Source: Moniliella sp. 'wahieum' | Lineage: Eukaryota > Basidiomycota > Moniliellomycetes > Moniliellales > Moniliellaceae | Direction: 5' to 3' | Length of the DNA stretch: 64,000 bases | Assembly: GCA_003971905.1 (NCBI GenBank) | Contig: RSEE01000093.1 | Location: 186,001-250,000 of the forward strand | Made by a program: the position numbers and the translations under genes | Shown here: in pieces, positions 21,443-33,396 of the stretch | Layout: each line of letters opens with the position of its first letter | Numbering within the stretch: the stretch's first letter is position 1 | Notes under the pieces: model-generated | What the model saw: only the letters and a program-made list of their open reading frames with translations | Database searches by the model: none | Told to the model about the DNA's origin: nothing

Positions 21443-21646
21443 ATGGCCAAGTCCAAGAACCACACCAACCACAACCAGTCGTCCAAGGCGCACCGCAACG
21501 GCATCAAGAAGCCCAAGTCGTCGCGCTACCCGTCGCTGCGCGGTGTGGACCCAAAATTCATCCGCAACCAACGTTTCGCTAAGCACGGTACTGAGAAGTC
21601 CCTGCGCGAAGCCAAGGCAGCCAAGCACGCTACTGTTTCGGCCTAA
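21443..21646 (+). CDS. RPL29: 60S ribosomal protein L29 (eL29)
   Basis: A small basic protein of the large ribosomal subunit. The frame is intact and 67 residues long, with the family start [20 protein letters not shown], then [19 protein letters not shown] and [10 protein letters not shown]. The stop is at 21644-21646. Yeast eL29 has 59 residues. It shares an AACCCTAACC promoter box at the same distance as RPL35. Confidence 0.95.
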   Translation: MAKSKNHTNHNQSSKAHRNGIKKPKSSRYPSLRGVDPKFIRNQRFAKHGTEKSLREAKAAKHATVSA

Positions 21647-22485
21647 GCCATAGGCTCGTTGGTCTGTGCGGTGTTGCAACACCGCTTTTCTAAAAAGCGC
21701 GTCGTGCCCAGGATGGCCTGCTTCCACTGGACCTTTGTAATCGGCCCGGGCATTGGTCACTCACGCTTCCTTTGCTCTCTGGCTGATGTGCTTCAGTGAA
21801 CCTGCAACTTGTCTCGATGCTTGTCCATGACCTTGTGTACTGTTTGTTCCCATATGATTATGCATCCTTGTGCACAAGCCCGATTGCGGAACTTCATATG
21901 TGACCTTGCAAAGGGAATCAGCTACTTCCTTTTGAGTGCACACGCGACAATCCCACCATTAGTTTTGCTAGCAGCTACCCACCGTAGTGTTCGTTCCGAA
22001 GGCGCACCACTGATGAAAGTGATATCACTTTACCATACTCTCTAGTGCTCCCTCGGGTTACCGCCCGCTACCGCTCGCAGGCAGATCGATGAGCTGCAGC
22101 CGCAAGGTTACGGTCTTCAGCAAGCTGAGCTGAAGTGTCTCAAGGCCAAGTCCGAAGCCTCGTGGCCAGATCGGGGAGAGCAAGAGAACAACTGAGAATG
22201 GCAGAGGAAGAGTCCAGTTCCTCCGACCTGAGCATGGCATGCTTAGCGCTTACAAGCCGTACCGCTATAAACAACTGGACTTTGCCATATGGACAGTTTC
22301 CCATCTCATCCACCTGCTCTCATGGAGTATAAAACCAGGCTGGTTACATTCAAGCCAATGCAGCAGATATGAGAAAGAGCACGAAAAGGGTTGACGGCCA
22401 TCGATGTGGTTCCGTACAGAAATGGTCGTAAGTGCGCTCAACAGAGTGTAGGTGTAGAGGAAGCGTGCGAAAATTCAATCGACAT
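21647..22485. other. Convergent intergenic, RPL29 to MBF1
   Basis: 839 bp with the two 3' ends facing each other. The open frame of MBF1 runs through part of it (to 22350), but this is most likely read-through after an indel. No separate gene was seen. Confidence 0.45.
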
Positions 22486-23007
22486 TTAAGCCGCTTCTTC
22501 TTGGGTCCGCCAAGAGGAGCACCGATATCCTTGCCACGCAGCTTGACCCCGAGGGCACGCTCGAGCTTGGCCAGAATCTGCGGATTGGGGACGGCGCGAC
22601 CCGACTCGTAGTCACCAATCACCTGAGGTTTTTCATTGATCTTGGTGCCAAGCTCCTTTTGGTTGAGGCCCTTGGCTTGGCGGGCCTGGCCAATGGCTTT
22701 GCCCACGCTAGGCGCCACTTTGGGAGGCGCCGTCACTTCGTTCTCGCGGTCCAGTTTTAGCGAGACGGGCATGGTCTACACCTTCGTGGCCCTTGTTGTG
22801 ACCAGCCGCGGTCTTGCGGTTGTGTCCGTGATCGCGCCAGCGGCGCGGCCACGGTCGTAGGCATTCTGGGATGCGGTGGTGCCGCTGCCCGAGGGGCGGG
22901 TCTTGTAGCCGATTTTGACGTTGGTCTTGGTCTGGGGGAGGGGAAGGAAGGTCAGGGCCAAATCCGGGAGCAGGGGAAGGGGAGAACAACGTACCCCAGG
23001 CAGACAT
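22486..23007 (-). CDS. MBF1: Multiprotein bridging factor 1
   Basis: MBF1 is a transcription co-activator that links regulators to TBP and in yeast also guards ribosomes against frameshifting. The start exon is MSAW (ATG at 23007), then a 63-nt intron (22932-22994), then [17 protein letters not shown]. The MBF1 N-domain follows ([29 protein letters not shown]). The Cro/C1-type HTH reads [38 protein letters not shown] and [18 protein letters not shown]. It should end GPKKK plus two residues at about 22486: one missing G makes the open frame run on to 22350. Two further indels near 22740-22830 split the N-domain. The gene is divergent from PRP19. Confidence 0.85.
22932..22994 (-). other. Spliceosomal intron of MBF1
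   Basis: Minus-strand GTACGTTGTTC...CCCTCCCCCAG, 63 nt, four codons after the start. Its junction is off by one or two bases from the family's MSxWDT start, probably another indel. Confidence 0.7.
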
Positions 23008-23424
23008 GGTGGCGAGAATGAGGATGAGGTGGTGGTTGAAGGAGTGGCGGCGAGGGAGGCTGGAAGAAAGGCCAAGTGCACACCCGGCGGCCAGTGCCCA
23101 GTTCCCAGTGGTTCTGTCGTCATCGACACCAATCACGTCGACGCGTCCTCTGGGCGGCGGGGGGCGGGCAGTTGGCCAGTCGCCTGTGACTCGACGCAAT
23201 CGATGCATGACTCGACGTCATCGAAAGCAGGCGAAGCGGAGCGGATTGAATATTGAACTTTGAAATTGAATGGTGTGTGCGGTGCCAGTTCGCGAACACA
23301 CATTCCGCCCATGCCCTCCGACGGCCATTCCGCGCCGGAATGAGCAGGGCGGCGGGCTGGACAGCCATCGTTATACAACGCTTTGCTGCTCCCCGTCTCT
23401 TCCTCGGCAGCCACTGACACACGC
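23008..23424. promoter_or_regulatory. Divergent promoter of MBF1 and PRP19
   Basis: 417 bp between the two start codons. No specific element was recognised. Confidence 0.4.
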
Positions 23425-25041
23425 ATGTCGCTTCTGTGTGCCATCTCGGGCGAGCCGGCGCTCGAGCCCGTCGTGTCCGTCAAGAGCGGCCGCGTGTACG
23501 AGCAGCGTCTCATCCGCAAGTATCTGGCCGAGCACGACAGCCAGGACCCCATCGACGGAACTGTCCTCGACCGCCCGCGACTTGGTCGCGGTCGCCACGG
23601 GCGCTCGGACCCGCACGGCGCAGCCCCGCCACGCAACGCCCACTTGACGTCCGTCCCGTCCCTGCTGACCTCGATGCAGAGCGAGTACGATGCGTTGCTC
23701 TCGAAATGGCAACGCTCAAGCGGCAGTACGACACGACGCGGCAAGAACTCGCTGCCGCTCTGTACTCGAACGACGCTGCGTCGCGCGTGATTGCACGCGT
23801 CCTGCGCGAGCGCGACGAAGCACGCGATGCCTTGGCCTCAATCGGAAGTGCCCTTCCTACTCATCTACCTCGAACACTGCCGACGCCGCCTCTGCAGAAG
23901 ATGCGGACATGCCAGATGCTGCCCGCTGTCGAAGCAGGTCTGCCTACTGAGCTGGTTGACACGGTCAACTCGCTTGCGGCTCAGCTCACCTCGGCCCGCA
24001 CGGGGAGGAGCAAGCGTAAGGCGCCTTCTGCCTATGGTGGTTGGCAACCTATACGGCCGCCAAAGGCGCTGCATTAGCCTTGCAATCGTCGACGACAATC
24101 GCACACCCCGCTCCAGTGGCTGTCACCTACCCACCCTATGCCTTGGCTTCTGCCGAACCCGGGGCCGTGGACCTCGTATCGACGGAAGGAACTGAACTTG
24201 GGCGTCTATCTCTTCCCGATACGGCCGGTGTGTCGGCACTGGCACTGGCGCTGCCGGCCCAGCCCACTCTAGGCCAGATTGCAGAGCTGCCACCTTTTAC
24301 TCTCGCTGCATCGGCCGATGGTACTTCGGTACATGTGGTAGCATTGCGCGACACGATCAAAGTGACGGCCACCATCTCCTGGCGGCGCTGGGTGGGGCCC
24401 AGCACACTCCACCTGTTGCCTTGGCGGTGCACCCGTCTCATGCGTTTTTCGCAGTCGGGCGGGCGACGCGGTGGCGCTCTTTGTTCCCTCGGGAGGTGAG
24501 CCTGTTCTGCTTGTCCGTGTCCAAGAAGGGGAGCAGATCACCGCAGCTGCTTTCCATCCCGACGGCCAGCTCCTCGTCACGGGCACAGCGAGCGGCAAAA
24601 TTGTAGTGTGGGACGTCAAGACTGGAGCACAAATGGCGGTGTTTGAGCCGACTGGCGCGGCCGAGGCGCAAGCCGGGCATGCGGTTGTGCCTGGCGGTCT
24701 TGCCTTTAGCGAAAATGGCTACACACTGGCTTCAATTGCCCAGGGAAGTTTGGCAGCTGTGATTTGGGACCTACGCAAGCTGGCGCCGGTGACGGCCTTG
24801 ACTTTGCGGTGGCCCCCACGGCCTTGGCGTTTGACCCCAATGCCCAAATGCTCGCCCTGGCGGCACCGGGTGAAGTGACACTGTACGCTACCAAGGGATG
24901 GAAGCCCCTCCTCACCTCGCCCCTCGAACCTGAGGCCACGCCACGGCTGTGGGCTGGGACCAAGCCACCGCGCACTTGTCCATCATCCAGTCCCGCACCG
25001 ATGATGCGCTCTTGTCGGTCTTTGCCCCACCCAAGGCGTAA
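23425..25041 (+). CDS. PRP19: Pre-mRNA-processing factor 19, U-box E3 ligase with WD40 domain
   Basis: Prp19 is the core of the spliceosomal NineTeen complex and a ubiquitin ligase. The N-terminal U-box is clear: MSLLCAISGEPALEPVV, GRVYEQRLIRKYLAEHDSQD, then DLVAVAT. The tetramerising coiled coil follows: SLLTSMQSEYDALLSK, MATLKRQYDTTRQELAAAL and NDAASRVIARVLRERDEAR. The C-terminal WD40 part shows DGQLLVTGTASGKIVVWDVK and AFSENGYTLASIAQ. It ends SVFAPPKA at 25039-25041. At least seven frameshifts lie near 23575, 23643, 23706, 24030, 24400, 24460 and 24805. One falls in an A run where AAA should be AAAA. The gene is essential in yeast and the residues stay conserved, so sequence error is the best explanation. 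It converges on TUM1. Confidence 0.9.
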
Positions 25042-25235
25042 GGTGCTTCCCCAATAATCAACCCTCTGACCACCAATCTCTCGACCACTTCCTCTGACAG
25101 TTATCTTCGTGATTCCTCTGTGTAGATGAAGATCACGTCCCTCCTCTTGTATGACGCATGTGGCGGCGAATTACTGCAAAACAACCATGATGGATTGGAC
25201 TACTACAGACCTTGTTTGCGGTAGATTCAGTTGGC

Positions 25236-26386
25236 TTAGGCGGTCTTAGTCGGCACGTCCTGGTCGATGGGGCTTTGGGGCCGGTTTGCCCACCCATCCA
25301 ACTCTGCCATGATCGTGGTCAGTCGGACTGAATTTCTAGCAGGAGGCCCACTTACCTCGTCATAAATCACCGCGTTGACCCCGAGGCGTTGGAGAGCAAG
25401 CCAAATGATGGCGGCTGTCATGCCCGACCCACAAGTAGCCACTGCCCCGGGAGCCGGAGGAGGAAGCGTGCCGCGCAGCCTCCAGGCCCTCTGCACCACC
25501 AAGTGCATCCGAGGCTGCACGCCACAGTTGGGGCTGCTCCCCCAAGGTGGTGTAGGTATACTCCCGCGTACCATCGGTCCAACCGACTGTTGGCCTTGTG
25601 GACCGGGCACAGCTTCAGCAGAGCGGAAGGTGTGGGAAGTGACCAAGTTTGGTGAAAGGCAGACTAGTACTTCCGGGGATATGACCAGAAGACATGCCTT
25701 TCCGCGGCTCTGGCGTCTCCTGTGAACCGCGCATGGGAGCGGGCATCAAGGATAGGCACGCCACCCGGCTTACCTGTGCTCAGACCGTGCCAGAGCCACG
25801 ACTTCATCGTACGTCACTGTCGCCGCCGTGGGGGGCTCGAGTCCGCCTGATTTGGTCTCGGACGGAGCCAGGGCAGGCGGCAGCGGCTGAGGGGCCTTGC
25901 TCCAAGGGGTATCCCTCCTTGAGCCAAGCGAGCAGGCCTCCATCTAGCACCGAGACACGTTCGTGTCCACGGGCAACAAAGTAAAGGCAGTGCGGGGAGC
26001 GGAGAAGGTGCCCTCCACATCATACGCAACAACATGGTCGGACGGAGAATACCAAGAGCTTGGCGCGCGTCGTCAAAGGTGCGTTGAGAGGGCAGCATGT
26101 GCGGAAGAGGCACCCCATTGACTGCAGCCGGGGTGGCGACAGCGTCTACGTCCCAAAACTGGGCATTAGGAAGACGAGGGCCCCGATTGTACTCCTCCTT
26201 GGGGTTGCGCCCAGAGGCAGGCATGTGCCACGAAGCATCAAGGAGCACGATGCGCTGTGCGCATCGGCGAGACGCGTGTGGCTCTTTGGGCGTCAAGAGC
26301 AGAGGCGGTGCAGCAAGGGCCGAGGCGCGGGCCGAAACCGTTTGGGCGGCAGCGGCGGCGCTAGAGGGGGACATGCTGCTGCTCAT
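25236..26386 (-). CDS. TUM1: Thiosulfate/3-mercaptopyruvate sulfurtransferase (double rhodanese)
   Basis: Transfers sulfur from 3-mercaptopyruvate or thiosulfate. Fungal Tum1 supplies sulfur for tRNA thiolation. The N-terminal inactive rhodanese reads VLLDASWHMPASGRNPKEEY, LPNAQFWDVDAVATP and PLPHMLPSQRTFDDARQALG, then ERVSVLDGGLLAWLKEGYPL. The catalytic half has PILDARSHARFTG, EPRKGMSSGHIPGS, and the active loop CGSGMTAAIIWLALQRLGV with the nucleophilic Cys. A 52-nt intron (25304-25355, GTAAGT...GGCAG) falls before the last exon, which ends GWANRPQSPIDQDV. About five frameshifts break the locus, including ones near 25700, 25900 and 26050. It starts MSSSMSPSSAAAAAQ at 26386. Confidence 0.85.
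25304..25355 (-). other. Spliceosomal intron of TUM1
   Basis: Minus-strand GTAAGTGGGCC...CATGGCAG, 52 nt, with a CTGACC branch-like site. It follows NAVIYDE in the catalytic rhodanese domain. Confidence 0.75.
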
Positions 26387-26749
26387 GTTACGAATCCCAG
26401 AGGCAAGGAGACGAGGAGAAAGACGCCCAGCCGAAGAGTGACATGGACGCTACGCCGGTGGTGGCAGCACATCACCAAAGCACGTAACCTCCATGTTGGA
26501 AGCCCCAATTGCAATGAGCCACTTTCAAATTGCAATTGGCACGGTCCGTGCGCTGAAGACGTCCAACTGATGACGTTCGAGGCTTATTGCGCCTGTGAGG
26601 CTTATTTTTGGTGCTTGATCGGTGAGACCTGGATCCCTGCCTGTTGAGGCTTGATGGTCTTCGAGGGTGATGCAATCGCACTCGTGGTGGTGGTGGTCTA
26701 ATCCAGCCAACAACACCTACAAGAGGGACATCAAACTCTTCAGGTAACC

Positions 26750-26930
26750 GTTAGTCGCCACCAGGAGTTATATTAGGCTGCGGAACGAGAGAGACAGAAG
26801 CGAGGAAGAAGCGAGGAAAAAAAAATGGAACTCCTGCAGTACTATATATACTTAGGCCTGTGTGAGGAGGGACTGGAGGGACCTTGGTCAAACACATATG
26901 AACCACCCGGTGGTTCAACCCCCCCCCACC
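26750..26930. repeat. Diverged interspersed repeat, copy A
   Basis: Shares an ordered series of words with 29730-29850: GTCGCCACCAG, an AACTCCT/TTATA block, GGGACCTTG, AAC(A/G)CA, CCACCCG and AAC. The copies are strongly diverged, as in an old transposon or MITE family. Confidence 0.5.
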
Positions 26931-29729
26931 CCCAAGCCCAGGGACCAAAGAAAACCCGTAGCCCAAAAACGCGGTAAAAGAAAGGACCAAACGAGAAGAA
27001 AGGGGAGAGCCAAATGGAAGTGCTGATGAGAGAGATGTATAGAAAGGAGTAGTTGGGAAGACCAACCGCGGTTTGGTGAATCAATCAATCAGAGAGATAA
27101 TCAATTAAAGGAGAGTATGGGGAACCACTAGTTCGCCGTGATGTGACACCACGCATCGGTCTCACGGATCTTACTGAGTCTGCCGAGCTTCTCGGCAAGA
27201 ACATTGACTTTGCAGTGTCGTCGAACTGTCACGACGTCATATATTTATGAAGAGGAAGAGACAAGGAGGAGGCTGGGAGGCGGTGAAGTGTGGAAGCTCT
27301 TCAAAAGGGATATATGATTCCACTGCTCATTAACTCGGCCAGCCTTGTTCAAAATGCTGAGGGTTCAACAGAATGAGCACAACGATTGCTCTACAAACAT
27401 ATTGTAGCAGGCATCCGTAATAAGGTATGCCACCTTTGCAGCTCAGGTAGATATGGCTTGCACCCACGTGGCAACCAAGCTCTCGATCCCGACAATCGAG
27501 AGGGGGTACGCGCGTACCAAATTATACGGAAAAGAAGCACGATAGAAAGCATATTGGGAAGTTGGAAAAGCAGGTGAGGACAGGCACAAGTATATAAGGA
27601 TAGAGAAAGAGATAGTGCCAATGCCGTCATCGGCTTATTGTGGACGACCTGCCTATATAGAAAAGGCATGATAAATGTATGGGAAAAGTTAATGCTTTCT
27701 TGTGGGCTTGAAGACGGATGGTCGCGTTTTCCAAAATCATGTTGCGCATCCGGGAGCATGGTTCATAGTGTGCAGTCCCCGCGCAGGCCTATTCACTAGA
27801 TGTGGAAGCGACGGGAGCGTAGTTGCCCCCCCCCCCCAGAAACATATATCAAGAGGATTATAAGGACGCGATGATATATAGAAGCTCTGATGTATCAACA
27901 CGGCAAACAAAGGGCAGAAAATCATGCCCAGACCCTTATAAAAGGTGGTGTTGCCGTCGAAGAACAGCGTAAAAACCTCGACTGCTGGTGGTCTATTAGT
28001 TGGCAGTACTGCAATCGATCAGGGTAGGTAAGTCTCCACTGCTAGGCCAACCCTCCCATGCACCCCTCATATAAGCTCCTATCTGCGTCTCGATGAAAGG
28101 AACCGCCGCTGGGATACGTAGCAGTCTCGCGGAAGAATAACACTCCCGGAGACGCGCCCTAGTGTGCAGACCACGTCACCCCAATGAAGCTCCCGAAGCA
28201 AACGATGTGGGTGTGCCACAAGCCCATGACTCGTGCCCAGCATCGAAAACCTTCTTCGTATGTTCTCCCGTCATACGAGAACTCATTCTTACTATTCTCC
28301 ACAGCAGCGATCACCACCAAACGGAAGAGCTTGGGACCCATATGGAAAAATCGAACAACAAGTTGGCCCGGTGTGCCAATCGGAGATGCTGCACAACAAA
28401 CTGTTGTGAGCTCGTTCTAGTCCGAGACCCAAAGGCCAAGTGAATCAGCGCCGATGAGACTGTGGATATCTTCACCTGGGGTGTGGTATGACCCTATCTT
28501 TTAAAGACGAACTGAGAAGACGCCAAAGTCAGCATGTCAGCAGCACGACTAAGCAAATTCATGGACATAACGGTGGAGTTAAGCATAAATCATTGTGAGA
28601 TGTGGAACTATTTGTGGTCCAGACCAGAGATGATGTAATGTGGGCGGTAGGTCCCAATTCGACCATCGCAGAATTGCCCCCGACAGAGACCATTGTAGGG
28701 TGCCTAAGACGTTATTAACCCAAGGCCAAAAGGGTTGTCCTGGTTTAAACTGGTCCATCTCATGAAGGTTGACAGTAAATTAACATGGGACACATATCGG
28801 CCAAAATGTTGGGATCCGTGCCATCATTACAATGACGGTGGCGTTCATACAATACCGTGTAGGTTTGTGGAGTTCAACAACGTCCGCACTAAACACCCGT
28901 CGAATGGCATATGATCTCATTGATCTGACTCGAACGGAGACCTCCGTCGATCAAACGTCGCTAGTCATCGACTGCCTTTTGCACACCTGTGGATGTGCAT
29001 GTGGGAGGTTGTCGGGACAGACGAAGAATTTTTCAACCTAAATTTCTCTCCGTAAATACCCTCTTCTAGAACCTCCACAACAGCTGGTACGCCCATTTCA
29101 GTACCTCACCGCTTCTCTGTCACGTCCAGGAGACGGTCCTCAGTAGGCAGCCAGGAACGAGTCTAATAGTCGCATGGACATATAAGCATAGAAGCATGGA
29201 ACGGATGAGAGAAATGAAGCTGCCGTTCAAATGTTTCCACAGCAGCAGGAGGCGTTACCATGCGACGTGGGTTTAGGACGGGATCTTTCAGTAGCTCGAG
29301 TATAGATATTGTAAGACGTTTCGACGGAAGATTGTTTCGTGGATGAAAGAGAAAGCCAATATGAATAGAGCAAAAGCCCGCCAAGACCAGATAGAAGATG
29401 CCATGTGCAATTCGTTGAGTTTTAACGCGCGAAGACAGACACTTGAGTGGACCAATCGCCGTGTGCCCGCTTCTCGGTGTCGTCACAGCCACAATCTTCT
29501 CCTCGAGGGATGAGAGTCGGTTAGAGTTAATAAGACTATGTATACGTGTTGATTGTTGGAATCACTACTGACTCTCGCATGTGGTGGCCACACCGAAATC
29601 GTCTTCCCATGAGGAACAAATGGTAAGAGATGAGTTTGGTATTGGCTGAGCCGTTCTTTGACCAGCAGTTGAGAAGCATGATGTTCGAAAATTCAGTGGG
29701 AAAAAGGAGACGGATTATGGTCTTCGACC

Positions 29730-29850
29730 CAGTCGCCACCAGCAGGGGCGAGGTAACTCCTATAATCTATGGGCCTGAAAAGAGGCATTGAAGGGACCTT
29801 GATGAAACGCACGGGAGCCACCCGATGATTTAACGTGTTACTCTACCTCC
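29730..29850. repeat. Diverged interspersed repeat, copy B
   Basis: Partner of 26750-26930 in the same orientation. It has the same word order at similar spacing with many substitutions. Confidence 0.5.
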
Positions 29851-31575
29851 AACTGAGTGGGGAGGAGGAAACATTAAGGGTTCTTATCCGGACAATATTA
29901 TCTTCACCTTGAGACTTATAACCGATAAATCAACTTATAGTACATGTGCCCAAACGATTGGGGCGATCTTCCCTCCACTTAGTTGTTCAGGGGTGGCTAT
30001 ATCTGACGGCAACAGAAGCAAATGTGCTACCCGGGATTGTCTCTTCATGGGGGGATATCCCTCACCGTGAGTACGAGGATAAATTCGACGAAACAGTTAC
30101 TCATTCGAAGACGCGGTGTAAAGAAAGGGATGGGTCCAGCCGGAGACCGAGAGGCCCTTGGACACACGTCGTATGTGTAGGCACAAGTTCGGGCATGCGC
30201 ACAGAAAAAGTTTGATTGAAAGTCTCTCAAATCATCTTATGCCGGAGTTGCTTTTCATCATCGTTTCTGTTTGTGGTGGGGCCACAGAGGCGGTACATTT
30301 CCGGATGGTGCAGCGGTGAAGACAAGCACGACTATTGCGGGCCTGATGGAACCCAAACCTTTCCCCGCCCTCATAGTTATAAAAGGACAGGAAACGAGTT
30401 GGTTTGGGGGGATGGTGTATAGAACTCTCGTTACACGTGTAGTATAGAGGGTCACCGGTCACCCCCGACGCGAGAGACTCTCTGAGATGGCGGAAACCCA
30501 CCTCTTCTGTCCTCCATTCTTTCGGTACCTCTCTTCACATGCGACTCCTACATGACGTGCATATGATGGGTGCAGTTTTGACAATGCGATGGGGAGCTTG
30601 TGTTCGAAGAGCGGCCGCACATAGTATAGAGATGTGTGGCACGAGAACGAGGCATATAAGAATGTGTCGGGTAAGAGGTACTAATAAACCGTCCTCTTGT
30701 TGGACGCAATTTCAAGGTTTGTGATAGAGGGCGTGACTGTGAGTGTTTTATAGGGGTGTTCGTACGGGTGTTCGCACAGCTTTAGTGGGAGATTTGCTGC
30801 GGTCTTCGCCGTCAACAACAGGCCTCTCTTCTCTTCTCATCATGCTGTTTCCCCACCCCGTGACAGAGAGTCCCGTTACCACCCTCTCCCGGTAATATCG
30901 GTAATGCTAACCGAGCATTGATGGCCACGATGCATGAGCCGATTGGAAGCTTTGAGACCCTCACATGTGAGTGACATGTGACACACGTCTATATTCCAAC
31001 GCCGCCGCCTCTTCCTCCATTCGCGGTGGCGCGCTATATACGCCCGGGGACGTACCAATTATCATCTTTCCCTCTGCCGCACAGATTTGGCAGTGCCATT
31101 CCACTTCGACAGGACTTGGATATATATATATGCCGAAGACGCGACTACCATCGCAATTCCCATTTGTGAGCCCATTTCTGTCAGCAGTAGCAGGAAGCAG
31201 GGTATGTGTGGCTGCGAGATGCTCGTTGAGCGACACTGAACGTTGAATGTTGAAGAACGTACGTTGAACACGTTAAACGTTGAGTGCATTGACTTCTTGA
31301 GCTTAAGCGCCGCGGAAATTGCCGTTTAACGTGTTTAACGCGCTACACGATCGGCTTCGATCAGGCGACGTTGTGCAAGCGAGATACTGTGCATTTGTGG
31401 ATGCATTCTCACAGAGGCTGTGAGAATGGAACGAGTAATGCTAGTGATGAGCGCGCTTTTAGCTGAAGCGACTCTACATCGCTCAGCGTTGACGCTCACC
31501 TCCTGAGCTCTCAAGTTTTACTCCTGAGTAGTGCTCAAGCCCTCACGCGTCACGTACTGAGGACTGAGGCTCAGT

Positions 31576-31596
31576 ACGTTCAACGTTCAACGTTCA
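31576..31596. repeat. ACGTTCA heptad array (three units)
   Basis: Three perfect tandem copies. In the complement each unit is TGA plus the palindrome ACGT. Related single units surround it (31236-31285). Confidence 0.9.
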
Positions 31597-31803
31597 GTAT
31601 CAGTCCACAGGACGAGACAAAACTATACCGTCGCGAGTCGCAGGCCACCTGTCACATACATGTCACGCCGAGCTTCTTGTATTCCTTCGCACATATCTCT
31701 CAGAGCGGCTGCTGTGCGGTATTCGGCTAGGTTTACTTACTTTTGCATGCACACGTTTGCAGCTAATAGATGTTTCATCCCGTCTGAGGTCGATGATCGA
31801 TGC

Positions 31804-31821
31804 GGCCTGAGGCCTGAGGCC
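31804..31821. repeat. GGCCTGA heptad array
   Basis: Two units plus a third GGCC: the palindrome GGCC separated by TGA. Confidence 0.85.
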
Positions 31822-32294
31822 ATGCATGGAAGCGGTTGTGTTTGCGTCTGATGCGTGTGCAAAGGCAAGTGTGTGTGTGGACGGAAATAATACAACGACA
31901 ACAGTGTTGCTTTTATCGAACTTCTTTGGTTGACGTCTTATTGGTGGCATACTATATTGTTAGTACCCTCGCATCGTCATGCATGCATCATGATCCAGGG
32001 GGAAGAATGGCTCTTGAGCAGCTTGAGTGGGCGTCCCTGTCGTATTTGGAGTACTTGTCGTATTTCGCTTGTTCTTCCAGCACAGACGAAGCCGCCCTCT
32101 TGTTCCTCTCCCGTTGGCGTTCAACGAACAACGTTCAACGTGTTCAACACGTTGCACAAGCTTCAAACGAAGCGCTGTAGTTTCCTCGTGTACGTGTGAC
32201 TTCGTCATGTGACTTTGTGACTTTGTGAACATGATGCATCAGGACCACAGAGGCTGAGCCTCAGGCCCAGGCCACCGATTGCCGCCACATCGCG

Positions 32295-32585
32295 TCACTA
32301 GTCACTATAGTCACTAGAGTCACTAGCGTCAACCGGCGATGGAAAAACCAATGCCCGACTCAAGTACTCAAAGGACCTGCAGTGTGATGCATGTGATGGC
32401 ACGTGACATGTGACACTGGTATCTGACAGTCAGACGGGACGTTCGCGACGCGTCGCTAGTCACTAGTCACTGTGACGAGTATTTACCAGTTGAATTCTTA
32501 GTGACCGAGTGACCGGTGACCGGCCCTAGCCTGCTCCGCTTAGCTTGGCCTAGCCTGGGGACCGGCTTACCGGTTACCGGTTACC
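32295..32585. repeat. Cluster of CTAG-, CATG- and CCGG-core heptads
   Basis: Within 290 bp: TCACTAG units at 32295-32317 (with 2-bp insertions), TGACATG near 32404, CTAGTCA twice at 32456-32469, TGACCGG twice at 32510-32523, and TTACCGG twice plus a partial at 32567-32585. Confidence 0.85.
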
Positions 32586-32705
32586 AACAACGCGGTACGT
32601 ACACTCTGTTTGGATCTAAGATCTCTGATCTCACCATGTCACACCTTCTCACACTCGTTTGCCAGTGGCGAAAGCACATGTGCCTGGGTGCGACTATGGG
32701 CGCTG

Positions 32706-32751
32706 TCAAGCTTCAAGCTTCAAGCTTCAAGGCGCGCTTCAAGCTTCAAGG
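32706..32751. repeat. TCAAGCT heptad array
   Basis: Three and a half perfect tandem units (TCA plus AGCT) at 32706-32731, then a GCGCGCT interruption and further units to 32751. Confidence 0.9.
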
Positions 32752-33396
32752 TAGTGTCACCATGTCACCCATTCGCGCTAAGCTTAATCATTCATCAGCC
32801 TAGGGCCTAATCGATGACAGGACTGGCCCAGCACAACCACCATGGCGTGAGGCGTTGCCTAGCGGTGCACGCACTGGCGGTGCACTGTTACATGTTAGGG
32901 TTTTGCACACCATCCTTAATCCTTGCAGCCCACACTCATTTTCCTAGCCTGCACCCTGGCTGAGCACCGAATCTCAGATCGCAGCATTCGCTACATATGC
33001 AGGCACCCACTTCTTGCATTGTGAGTTGCATGTGAGTCCCGACTACCGAATGAGTACTTGGTGGCTGTGTATGAATGAGATCGACGGTGGCCCGCCACAG
33101 GACCCTGCGGCCTGGAGAGCGACTGCAGAAGCGGCGACACCGCAGGACAAAGGGCTATGTGATACATCGCACATAGGTACTAGGTGGTGGCGCTGGTGGC
33201 ACACCCGAATCTATGGAGCGTCTAAGCAGATTATTAGCAGAACATAGCATTGTAATGGGTTGCTGGTGTCCTCCTCAAAACTCTGGTGCGCGAGGCACCA
33301 TCACGTCAATCACGAAGATAAGTAAACGTTCGGGGTAGTAAAAGTTCGGGGGAGGCATCCCTGAGAAGCCAGAGGCGGGGGGCCAATCCGCATCGA

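Larger units (their letters stand above)
26387..33396. other. Gene-poor stretch 1 with decayed repeats and heptad arrays
   Basis: Seven kilobases without a supportable gene. The base composition is more AT-rich and the open frames are short. A diverged repeat pair lies at about 26750-26930 and 29730-29850 (shared words GTCGCCACCAG, GGGACCTTG and CCACCCG in order). Heptad arrays are dense from 31.2 to 32.8 kb: ACGTTCA, GGCCTGA, CTAGTCA, TGACCGG, TTACCGG and TCAAGCT. A C12 run lies near 27826-27837. Confidence 0.6.

Noticed and set aside
22350..22485. C-terminal extension of MBF1 after GPKKK
   Set aside because: MBF1 proteins end at or just after this basic stretch. One missing G explains the read-through, and the extra residues look random.
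26906..26920. GGTTCAACCCC resembling a tRNA B box
   Set aside because: No matching A box, T-stem partner or acceptor stem around it. The GGTTCGATC word at 11206 was rejected for the same reason.
31236..32751. Repeats resembling a CRISPR array
   Set aside because: Units are 7 bp, contiguous, without equal-length unique spacers, and the genome is eukaryotic.
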